This document shows positions 7,513 through 14,076 of a DNA stretch of 64,000 nt, piece by piece. Origin of the DNA: Nocardiopsis alborubida (GTDB lineage: Bacteria; Actinomycetota; Actinomycetes; Streptosporangiales; Streptosporangiaceae); NCBI RefSeq assembly GCF_012396365.1, contig NZ_JAAXPG010000021.1, positions 1 to 64,000 of the forward strand. The letters are read 5' to 3'. The notes under the pieces were generated by a model. The model had not been told where the DNA came from and did not search any database. It was given only the letters and a program-made list of their open reading frames with translations. The first letter of the stretch is position 1, and the number at the start of each line of letters is the position of its first letter. A program made the position numbers and the translations under genes.

Positions 7513-8268
7513 TCACACACCTCCGGTGAGGGTCACGCCGCCGTCGAGGACGAGGGTGCGGCCGGTGATCCAGGAGGCGTCGTCGGAGAGCAGGAAGGCC
7601 ACCGCGCCCGCCACGTCGCCGGGTTCGCCCAGGCGTCCCAGGGGGTACTGGGCGGCGACCTTCTCCTCGCGGCCCTCGTAGAGGGCGGCGGCGAACCTGG
7701 TCTTGACCACGGCCGGGGCGACGCCGTTCACGCGGACCCCCGGGCCCAGCTCGACGGCCAGTTCCTCGGTGACGTGGATGAGCGTCGCCTTGGTGGCGCC
7801 GTAGAAGCCGATGCCGGGGGCGGGCTTGGTCCCGGCCACGGAGGAGACGTTGACGACGGCGCCGCCGTGCTCGGCCATCCAGGCGTGGTAGGCCTTCTGC
7901 GTCCACGAGATCGCGGACAGCACGTTGACCTCGAAGATCTTGCGGGCCGCGTCCAGGTCGAGGTCGACCATCCGCCCGTAGACCGGGTTGATGCCGGTGT
8001 TGTTGACGAACATGTCGACGCTGCCGAAGGCCTCCAGGGTGGCGGCCACGGCCGCGTCCTGGTGCTCGGGGTCGTCGGCCCGGCCGGGAACCCCGATGGC
8101 GTGCTCGGGTCCGCCCAGGGCCTTGACGGCCTCCTCAAGGGGCTCGGGCTTGCGCGCCGTGACGCACACGCGCGCGCCCTCGTCGACGAGCCGCTGGGCG
8201 ATGGCCAGGCCGATGCCCCGGCTCGCACCGGTGACGATGGCGGTCCGCCCGCCGAACCGGGATGTCAT
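7513..8268 (-). CDS. SDR-family oxidoreductase (FabG-like, first of operon)
   Basis: A 251-residue short-chain dehydrogenase close to FabG-like 3-ketoacyl reductases. It shows TGASRGIG (about residues 14-21), NNTGINP, the catalytic SSVAG and YGATK, and the C-terminal SWITGRTLVLDGG typical of the family. It is the first gene of the operon that ends with the acyl-CoA dehydrogenase; the ATG is preceded by AAGGAGAA and the operator at 8281-8298. A role comparable to LvaD, reducing a 4-keto to a 4-hydroxyacyl-CoA before phosphorylation, fits the gene set but is inferred only from context. Confidence 0.88.
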   Translation of the reverse strand: MTSRFGGRTAIVTGASRGIGLAIAQRLVDEGARVCVTARKPEPLEEAVKALGGPEHAIGVPGRADDPEHQDAAVAATLEAFGSVDMFVNNTGINPVYGRMVDLDLDAARKIFEVNVLSAISWTQKAYHAWMAEHGGAVVNVSSVAGTKPAPGIGFYGATKATLIHVTEELAVELGPGVRVNGVAPAVVKTRFAAALYEGREEKVAAQYPLGRLGEPGDVAGAVAFLLSDDASWITGRTLVLDGGVTLTGGV

Positions 8269-8280
8269 TCCGTTCTCCTT

Positions 8281-8298
8281 AGACCGACTGGTCGGTAT
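8281..8298. promoter_or_regulatory. TetR operator (site B) of the SDR-kinase-ACAD operon
   Basis: AGACCGACTGGTCGGTAT contains the perfect dyad ACCGAC/GTCGGT. It lies 12 bases upstream of the first SDR start and matches sites A and C. Confidence 0.75.
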
Positions 8299-8418
8299 GC
8301 CATGGCGACTCTATGTCGGGGGAGGCGCGTGCCGCAAGGGGCGAAGGGGGCGCCGAGGCGCGACAATGGCGTCGCGGGCCGACGACGTCCCCCCGCGGAC
8401 CGGAAAGTGAGGGCTTCC

Positions 8419-8712
8419 ATGACGACCGAAGTGGTCGACGTACGGGAACGGAAACGCTACGAGATCAGGGACGAGGGGGAGGTGGCCGGATTCGCCGAGT
8501 ACATCCTCACCGACGAGCTGGTGACCTTCACCCACACCGAGATCGACCCCGCCTACGAGGGGCGCGGCCTGGGCGGAACTCTGGTCAGGGAGGCCCTGGA
8601 CGACGTGCGTCCGCGGGGCCTGGCGGTGCTGCCCCTGTGCCCCTTCGTCAAGGGGTGGATCCAGCGCCACCCCGACTACGCCGACCTGGTCTACCGCGCC
8701 TCCGGCGAGTAG
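8419..8712 (+). CDS. Small GNAT-like N-acetyltransferase (YjdJ type)
   Basis: A 97-residue protein of the shortened GNAT subfamily. It keeps the acetyl-CoA pyrophosphate loop in the form EGRGLGGTLVREAL, preceded by a beta strand ending FTHTEIDPAY, and the C-terminal LPLCPFVKGWIQRHPDY that is characteristic of YjdJ/YidJ-like proteins. These small acetyltransferases have no settled substrate. The ATG at 8419 has GAGGG nearby. The gene is divergent from the SDR operon, whose operator lies in the shared gap, so it may be co-regulated, though its start is 120 bases away from that site. Confidence 0.85.
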   Translation: MTTEVVDVRERKRYEIRDEGEVAGFAEYILTDELVTFTHTEIDPAYEGRGLGGTLVREALDDVRPRGLAVLPLCPFVKGWIQRHPDYADLVYRASGE

Positions 8713-8773
8713 GGCCGCCCGCGCGGAGCTCCCCCCGGGGGGGTCTCGCGGAGAGGCCGCGGCGCCTGCCGTG

Positions 8774-8813
8774 GCGGACCGGCGGGGGCGCGGTGGGCGC
8801 CGCGCCGGTCCGC
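8774..8813. terminator. Bidirectional hairpin between GNAT and quinone oxidoreductase genes
   Basis: Arms GCGGACCGGCG (8774-8784) and CGCCGGTCCGC (8803-8813) are perfectly complementary. The two flanking genes converge on it. Confidence 0.7.
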
Positions 8814-8878
8814 ATGGGGACCGCTTGAATCCGACACGTCGGACATTTAGTGATCTACAAGGTAAAGATGGCGCTTCT

Positions 8879-9835
8879 CTACACAGTGGTGTCGAGGGTG
8901 AGTTTGCCGATGGTTCCCCGGGAGCGCAGCGCCTCGTGCGCCCGCGCGGCCTCCCCCAGGGGATAGGCGCCGCCCAGGACGGGCCTCAGGTGTCCCTCGG
9001 CCACCAGGGTGAACAGCTCGGCCATCGCCCGGCTCATCACGTCGCCCGGCAGCGTCCACACGTGCGGCAGCCACATGCCGCTCACGCTGGTGGAGAAGCG
9101 CATGAGGTTGGCGGGCTGCACCGGGCCGGGCAGCTCACGCGAGGCCATTCCGTAGAAGGCCAGGCGCCCGAACGGGGCCAGCGCCCGCACACTCTGGTCG
9201 GTGACCCGGCCGCCCACCATGTCCAGGACGGCGTCCACGCGCCGACCGCCGTTGGCCTCGATCAGCGCCTCGGTCATGTCGGGAGCGGCGGAGTCCACGA
9301 CGGCGTCCGCGCCCAGTTCGGTGGCCAGCGCGCGCTTGTCCTCGCTGCTGGCCACCGCGACGACCCGTCCGGCGCCGAACCGCTTGGCCAGTTGGACGGC
9401 GAGCGTGCCCACGCCGCCGGCCGCCGCGTGCACCACGACCGACTCTCCCGGGTCCATCCGCACGGACCTGCGCAGCAGCACCCAGGCGGTGGCGCCCTGC
9501 ACGATCAGGGCGAGCGCGTCCTCGTCCGAGACCCCGTCGGGGATGTCGAAGGCCATGCCGGAGGCGGCGGTGGCCTTCTCGGCGTAGCCGCCGCTGGTGG
9601 TCAGGGCGACCACGCGGCGGCCGTCGGGCGTGCGTCCGGCGATCTCCATGCCCGGGACCAGCGGAAGCGTGGCGGGGGCCAGGTAGCTGTTCTCGGCCTG
9701 GTGGGTGTCGGCGAAGTTGACCCCGGCGCGGGTGACGCCGACGAGGACCTCGCCGGGCCCCGCCTCGGGATCGGGCAGTTCGGTGAGGTTCAGGACCTCG
9801 GGTCCGCCGAACTCGGTGATCTGGATGGCGCGCAT
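8879..9835 (-). CDS. NADPH:quinone oxidoreductase-like (zinc-independent MDR)
   Basis: A 318-residue medium-chain reductase without zinc ligands. The N-terminal catalytic part reads MRAIQITEFGGPEVL, with GVNFADTHQ in the substrate region; the Rossmann nucleotide site is VHAAAGGVGTLAVQLAK. The family reduces quinones or alpha,beta-unsaturated carbonyl and acyl compounds with NADPH. The ATG at 9835 has AAGGAGAGG upstream. Its promoter carries the same operator as the SDR-kinase-dehydrogenase operon, which suggests that it handles an enoyl or enone product of that pathway; this is inference. Confidence 0.88.
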   Translation of the reverse strand: MRAIQITEFGGPEVLNLTELPDPEAGPGEVLVGVTRAGVNFADTHQAENSYLAPATLPLVPGMEIAGRTPDGRRVVALTTSGGYAEKATAASGMAFDIPDGVSDEDALALIVQGATAWVLLRRSVRMDPGESVVVHAAAGGVGTLAVQLAKRFGAGRVVAVASSEDKRALATELGADAVVDSAAPDMTEALIEANGGRRVDAVLDMVGGRVTDQSVRALAPFGRLAFYGMASRELPGPVQPANLMRFSTSVSGMWLPHVWTLPGDVMSRAMAELFTLVAEGHLRPVLGGAYPLGEAARAHEALRSRGTIGKLTLDTTV

Positions 9836-9859
9836 GGGCGACCTCTCCTTCGTCTGTTC

Positions 9860-9890
9860 ATACCGACCAGATGGTATGTTACCGGTCGGT
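9860..9890. promoter_or_regulatory. TetR operator (site C) plus half-site
   Basis: ATACCGACCAGATGGTAT at 9860-9877 matches sites A and B read on the other strand; ACCGGTCGGT follows at 9881-9890. It lies 25 bases upstream of the quinone oxidoreductase start. Confidence 0.75.
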
Positions 9891-9985
9891 TGGGCTCCGG
9901 TGTCCGCGTTGTCCCGGCTGTTCGGGCGGGTGTCGCGGGCGGGGGTGCCGTCGTGCGGCCGCCACCGGGGTCTTGCGCCCGTCTG

Positions 9986-10000
9986 CCTAACGTTGTTAGG
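9986..10000. promoter_or_regulatory. Perfect dyad CCTAACGTTGTTAGG before the esterase gene
   Basis: A 6+3+6 palindrome, AT-rich compared with its surroundings, 35 bases before the carboxylesterase start. It has the form of a repressor operator; no matching regulator is recognised. Confidence 0.5.
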
Positions 10001-10034
10001 TGTGGGGTGCCGCGCACCGATGGGGAGGACGCAC

Positions 10035-11540
10035 GTGGACGCCGAGTACACAGTGACGACAGCAGCCGGACGGGTCCGGGGCACCGCCTCGCCGCGCTCC
10101 GAGAGCGGCGGGGTCGCCGTCTACCGGGGCGTGCCCTACGCCGCCGCGCCCTTCCGGGAAGAGCGCTTCGCCGCCCCCGCGCCCCCGGCCCCCTGGGACG
10201 GCGTCCGCGACTGCACCTCCTTCGGCCCGCCGCCCCCGCAGGGAAACCAGATCCTGGGCGCGGCGCCCTGGACCCCGCGGACCTCCCTGGACTGCCTGTC
10301 GCTCAACGTGTGGACCGCCGCCCGCGAGGGCGACCGCGCCCCCGTGCTCGTGTGGATCCACGGGGGCGCCTACATCGTCGGAGCGGCCTCCGAGGTCACC
10401 TACGACGGCACCCGGCTCGCCGAGAGCGGCCTGGTCGTGGTGGGGGTCAACTACCGGCTGGGCTTCGAGGGTTTCGGCCACGTACCCGGACGCCCCGACA
10501 ACCGCGGCCTGCTCGACCAGGCCGCCGCCCTGCGGTGGGTGCGGGAGAACGTCTCCGCCTTCGGGGGAGACCCCGACAACGTGACGGTGGCGGGGGAGTC
10601 CGCCGGTGCCGGATCGGTCGCGTGCCTGATGGCCTCTCCGCGGGCCAGCGGGCTCTTCCGGCGCGCGATCGCGCACAGCGTTCCGGGGGACATGCTCACC
10701 GTGGGCACCGCGCGGCTGGTCTCGGAGCGGATCGCCGCGGCCGCGGGTGTGCCGCCGGAGGCCGACGCCCTGGCGGCGCTGGCGCCGGAGAAGCTGCTGG
10801 AGGCCACCGACGCGGTGCTCGCCTCCGCCCCGGCCAGAGGTTCGGGGGGCGTGCGCACCAGGCCCTTCACCTGCTTCGCGCCCGTGGTCGGCGGGCCCGA
10901 ACTGCCCGAGGCCCCGCTGGAGGCGGTCGCGCGCGGCGCCGCCTCGGGGGTGGACCTGCTGGTCGGCCACAACGCCCACGAGTACCGGCTGTTCACCGAG
11001 CTGGGGCAGAGCGTGGAGATCGACGACGAGTCCTCCCTGGCGGTGACCGCCTCCCGTCTGGGGCTGGGGGAGGGCGCGGTGGCCGCCTACCGGTCCGTGC
11101 ACCCCGGGGCCACGCTGCGCGAGCTGTTCGCCGCGATCCAGGGCGACGCGCTGTTCTGCGAGTACACGGTGCGCTTCGCCGAGGCGCACGCCGCGGCCGG
11201 GGGCCGCGCCCACTTCTTCAGGCTGACCGCGGAGAGCCCCGCCATGGAGGGGCGCCTGGGGGCCTGCCACGCCTTCGACCTGCCGTTCGCGTTCGGCAAC
11301 CTGGACACCGACTTCGGGCGGTTCCTGCTCGGCGGCGAGCCCACCGAGGCCCACCGGGCGCTGTCGGGGCGGATGGTCGCGGCCTGGCGCGACTTCGCCG
11401 CCACGGGGGACCCGGGCTGGCCCGCGGTGACGGCCGAGGCCACCGCGGTCAAGGTGTGGGACACCGACGACCTGCTGCACGCCAGTGACCCCTCGCCGGT
11501 GCGCGGGCTGTGGGCCGGGGTGGCCCTGGCTCCCCGGTAG
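10035..11540 (+). CDS. Type-B carboxylesterase
   Basis: A 501-residue alpha/beta-hydrolase of the carboxylesterase/lipase family. It has the oxyanion-hole stretch VWIHGGAY, the nucleophile elbow GESAGAGS, an acidic residue in the GHNAHEYRLF segment and the histidine in GACHAFDLPFAFGN, so the triad looks complete. No signal peptide is seen, so the enzyme is probably cytoplasmic. It would hydrolyse carboxylic esters such as p-nitrobenzyl or drug esters. The GTG at 10035 is chosen because GGGAGG lies 6 bases upstream; an ATG at 10020 in frame is possible. Confidence 0.9.
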   Translation: MDAEYTVTTAAGRVRGTASPRSESGGVAVYRGVPYAAAPFREERFAAPAPPAPWDGVRDCTSFGPPPPQGNQILGAAPWTPRTSLDCLSLNVWTAAREGDRAPVLVWIHGGAYIVGAASEVTYDGTRLAESGLVVVGVNYRLGFEGFGHVPGRPDNRGLLDQAAALRWVRENVSAFGGDPDNVTVAGESAGAGSVACLMASPRASGLFRRAIAHSVPGDMLTVGTARLVSERIAAAAGVPPEADALAALAPEKLLEATDAVLASAPARGSGGVRTRPFTCFAPVVGGPELPEAPLEAVARGAASGVDLLVGHNAHEYRLFTELGQSVEIDDESSLAVTASRLGLGEGAVAAYRSVHPGATLRELFAAIQGDALFCEYTVRFAEAHAAAGGRAHFFRLTAESPAMEGRLGACHAFDLPFAFGNLDTDFGRFLLGGEPTEAHRALSGRMVAAWRDFAATGDPGWPAVTAEATAVKVWDTDDLLHASDPSPVRGLWAGVALAPR

Positions 11541-11566
11541 GCGGGCCCTCCGGGGGCGGCAGGGCG

Positions 11567-11941
11567 TCACTCGGCCCAGGGCAGGGGAACGGACCGCTCC
11601 TGGCCCACGACGGTCGCCCGTCCCTCGGGCACCATGCACACCAGCGCCTCGCCGGGTTCGTCGGTGGTGCGCACCCTGCGGAGCGCCCCTGCGGGGATGT
11701 GGGCGGCCTGGCCGGAGGTCACGGACGCGTTCCGTCCGTCGACGCTGACCTCGAACCGCCCGGAGACGGGCATCCACACCTGGTCTCGGTCGATCACGTG
11801 CTCGGGGGAGGCCGATCCGGGATCCATGCGCACCCGCCAGGTGCTCAGCTGCCGGCTGCCCTGGCTGGGTCCGGCCAGGGCCGACATGGTCCCGGCGGGT
11901 GTCGTGGTGGTGCGGGCTTCGGTCTCGTCGATGATCCTCAT
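11567..11941 (-). CDS. Cupin-domain protein
   Basis: A 124-residue single-domain cupin. The core reads PEHVIDRDQVWMPVSGRFEV, then GQAAHIPAGALRRVRTTDEPGEAL in pieces, which are the two cupin motifs. Only some of the usual histidine/glutamate metal ligands are present, so it may be a binding or sensing protein rather than an enzyme. It is divergent from the MarR gene at 12101, with two MarR-type palindromes between them, and is probably the main MarR target. Confidence 0.75.
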   Translation of the reverse strand: MRIIDETEARTTTTPAGTMSALAGPSQGSRQLSTWRVRMDPGSASPEHVIDRDQVWMPVSGRFEVSVDGRNASVTSGQAAHIPAGALRRVRTTDEPGEALVCMVPEGRATVVGQERSVPLPWAE

Positions 11942-12039
11942 GCGTTCCTGTCCTTCTCGTGCGGGTGGAGCGGGTCGACCGTCGGGTCCGCGCGCCCGGG
12001 GCGCGGGGGAGAGCCGGCGCGCGTCTGGCGGCGCCTTGT

Positions 12040-12080
12040 GAGTAAAGCTCCTTTACTCAGCGAGTAAAGCTGGTTTACTC
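12040..12080. promoter_or_regulatory. Tandem MarR operators
   Basis: GAGTAAAG ctc CTTTACTC (12040-12058) and GAGTAAA gctgg TTTACTC (12062-12080) are two 19-bp palindromes spaced 22 bases start to start. They fill the gap just before the MarR gene and would also control the divergent cupin gene. Confidence 0.8.
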
Positions 12081-12100
12081 AGGTGTGTCAAGATGGGGTC

Positions 12101-12571
12101 ATGAACGACGATCCCCTGGAGCGCGCCGAGCTGACCTTCCTCCTGGGCATGGCCTTCCAACTGGTGCTGGGCGAGTTCGTGCGCGGAGTCGGCGCCGCGG
12201 GCTACCAGGAACTGCGGCCGGTCCACGGATTCGCGTTCCAGGTGCTCCGGCACGGCGGCGCGACCAGCACCGAGCTGGCCGAACGCCTGGGCGTCACCAA
12301 GCAGGCGGCCGGGCAGATCGTCGCCTACCTGGAGGAGCGCGGGTACGTGCGGCGCGTGGAGCACGCCGAGGGCGGGCGGCGCCGCCTGGTCGTCCTCACC
12401 GACCGGGCCCACGAGCACCTCGCCGTCGCGGGCCGGGTCCTGCACGCGTTGGAGGAGAGGGTCGGCGAGCGCCTCGGTACGGGTGGGCTCGCCCACCTGC
12501 GCGGCGAGCTCGCCGAACTCGTCCGGGGGCTGGCGGGGGAGGAGCTGCCTCCGCTGCGTCCCGTCTGGTGA
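12101..12571 (+). CDS. MarR-family regulator
   Basis: A 156-residue winged-helix regulator. The DNA-binding part is TSTELAERLGVTKQAAGQIV followed by LEERGYVRRVEH and a basic wing GGRRRL; helical dimerisation arms lie on each side. MarR proteins usually repress a divergent gene and themselves and are released by phenolic or other small ligands or by oxidation; no cysteine sensor is obvious. The ATG at 12101 is preceded by two operator palindromes, so autoregulation together with the cupin gene is likely. Confidence 0.88.
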   Translation: MNDDPLERAELTFLLGMAFQLVLGEFVRGVGAAGYQELRPVHGFAFQVLRHGGATSTELAERLGVTKQAAGQIVAYLEERGYVRRVEHAEGGRRRLVVLTDRAHEHLAVAGRVLHALEERVGERLGTGGLAHLRGELAELVRGLAGEELPPLRPVW

Positions 12572-12580
12572 GGCGGAGGG

Positions 12581-12598
12581 CGGGGCGGCGCCGCCCCG
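12581..12598 (+). terminator. Short GC palindrome after the MarR gene
   Basis: CGGGGCGGCGCCGCCCCG is self-complementary, lies 9 bases after the MarR stop and is followed by ATTT. It is a weak terminator candidate. Confidence 0.45.
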
Positions 12599-12771
12599 AT
12601 TTGACCCGTAGCCGGTAAAGGTTCGCAAAACCCCCCGCCGTCTGACCGGGACCTGGGGAGGAGAGGGGCATTCTCACAGGTAGGAGTGGGTGGCGCCGGT
12701 GGCCGGGGCGCATCGGGTCCGCGGTGCGGGGGCGTGGCCGCCGGCTGGCACCACCCCGCCGGAGGTGCCCG

Positions 12772-14076
12772 ATGACCACGAACGTCTTCGTCCTGGGGCT
12801 CGACGACCAGAACCGGGAGGTCCTGCGCTCGCTGCCCGCCGAACGCGGCTACCGCTTCCTCCAACTGCTCGACCTCGACGAGATCGGCCAGGACCGGCCG
12901 GTAGACCTGCCCGCGGTCCTGGCCCTGGCCGCCGGGAGGCTGGACTCCTTCGAGGCGGGGGTCGACGCGGTCATCGGGTTCTGGGACTTCCCGGTCAGCT
13001 CGCTGGTGCCGCTGCTGTGCCGGGACCGGGGGCTGTCGTGCGCGCCCCTGGAAGCCGTCGTCCGGTGCGAGCACAAGTACTGGAGCCGTCTGGAGCAGCG
13101 CGCCGTCATCCCCGAGGCCGTTCCCCGGTTCGCCGAGGTCGGCCTCGACGCCACGGTCAAACCGGAGGGGCTGTCCTACCCGCTGTGGGTCAAGCCGGTG
13201 AAGTCCTGCTCCTCCGAACTGGCCTTCCGGGCCGCCGACGACGCCGAGTTCCGTGCGGCGATGGACCGGATCAGGGCGGGCGCCGGGCGCTTCGGCACGC
13301 CCTTCCAGTGGGTGATGGACCTGCTGAGACTGCCCCCGGAGGTCGCCGGGTGCGGCGGTACGGCCGCGCTGGCCGAGGAGGAGGCCACGGGCGACCAGCT
13401 CACCGTCGAGGGCTACGTCCGCCGGGGCGTTCCCCACGTCTACGGGATCGTCGACTCCCACCGCTATCCGGGCACGTCGAGCTTCCTGCGCTACGAGTAC
13501 CCGTCCACGGTGTCCGAAGAGGTCGGCGCCCGCCTGACCGAGCTGTCCGAGCGCGTGGTCTCCCGGATCGGCCTGGACGACGTCACCTTCAACATCGAGT
13601 ACTTCCACGACCCGCGGAGCGGCGACCTCCGGCTCCTGGAGATCAATCCGCGCCACTCCCAGTCGCACGCCAGGCTGTTCGAGCTCGTGCGGGGGGTGTC
13701 CAACCACGAGATCTGCCTGAGGGTCGCGCTGGGGGAGGAGCCCGAGCTGGAACGCGACGGGCGGTACGCGGTGGCCGCCAAGTGGTTCATACGCCGTTTC
13801 CGCGACGGCTTCGTCGCGGCGGTGCCCACCGCCGAGGACGTCGCGCGCGCGGAGAAGACGGCGCCGGGGACGAAGGTGGAGATCGTCGCGCGCCAGGGCC
13901 AGTGGCTCTCCGACCTGCCCCTCCAGGACAGCTACAGCTTCGAGCTGGCCCACGTGTTCGTGGGCGCCGGGGACAGAGCGGAGTGCGAGCGCAGGTACCG
14001 GGCCTGCGTGGCGGAGCTGCCCTTCACGATCCGTGACACCGACGACGAGGACCGACACGAGGGGATTTGGCGATGA
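12772..14076 (+). CDS. ATP-grasp ligase, unassigned
   Basis: A 434-residue ATP-grasp protein. The N-terminal third is a Rossmann-like preATP-grasp domain (NVFVLGLDDQNREVL). The nucleotide-binding lysines are in YPLWVKPVKSCSS, an adenine-binding acidic residue in LTVEGYVRRG, and the metal-binding residues in NIEYFHD and LLEINPRHSQSH. Such enzymes activate a carboxylate as an acyl phosphate and join it to an amine or thiol. The ATG at 12772 has GGAGGTG upstream. Its stop overlaps the start of an S15-type hydrolase gene (ATGA), so the pair is translationally coupled. The substrate is unknown; carnosine-like or small-peptide formation is possible. Confidence 0.82.
   Translation: MTTNVFVLGLDDQNREVLRSLPAERGYRFLQLLDLDEIGQDRPVDLPAVLALAAGRLDSFEAGVDAVIGFWDFPVSSLVPLLCRDRGLSCAPLEAVVRCEHKYWSRLEQRAVIPEAVPRFAEVGLDATVKPEGLSYPLWVKPVKSCSSELAFRAADDAEFRAAMDRIRAGAGRFGTPFQWVMDLLRLPPEVAGCGGTAALAEEEATGDQLTVEGYVRRGVPHVYGIVDSHRYPGTSSFLRYEYPSTVSEEVGARLTELSERVVSRIGLDDVTFNIEYFHDPRSGDLRLLEINPRHSQSHARLFELVRGVSNHEICLRVALGEEPELERDGRYAVAAKWFIRRFRDGFVAAVPTAEDVARAEKTAPGTKVEIVARQGQWLSDLPLQDSYSFELAHVFVGAGDRAECERRYRACVAELPFTIRDTDDEDRHEGIWR

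Noticed and set aside
7018..8418. Long upstream extension of the GNAT frame
   Set aside because: It runs antisense through both SDR genes; the compact 97-residue frame from 8419 is the complete YjdJ-type protein.
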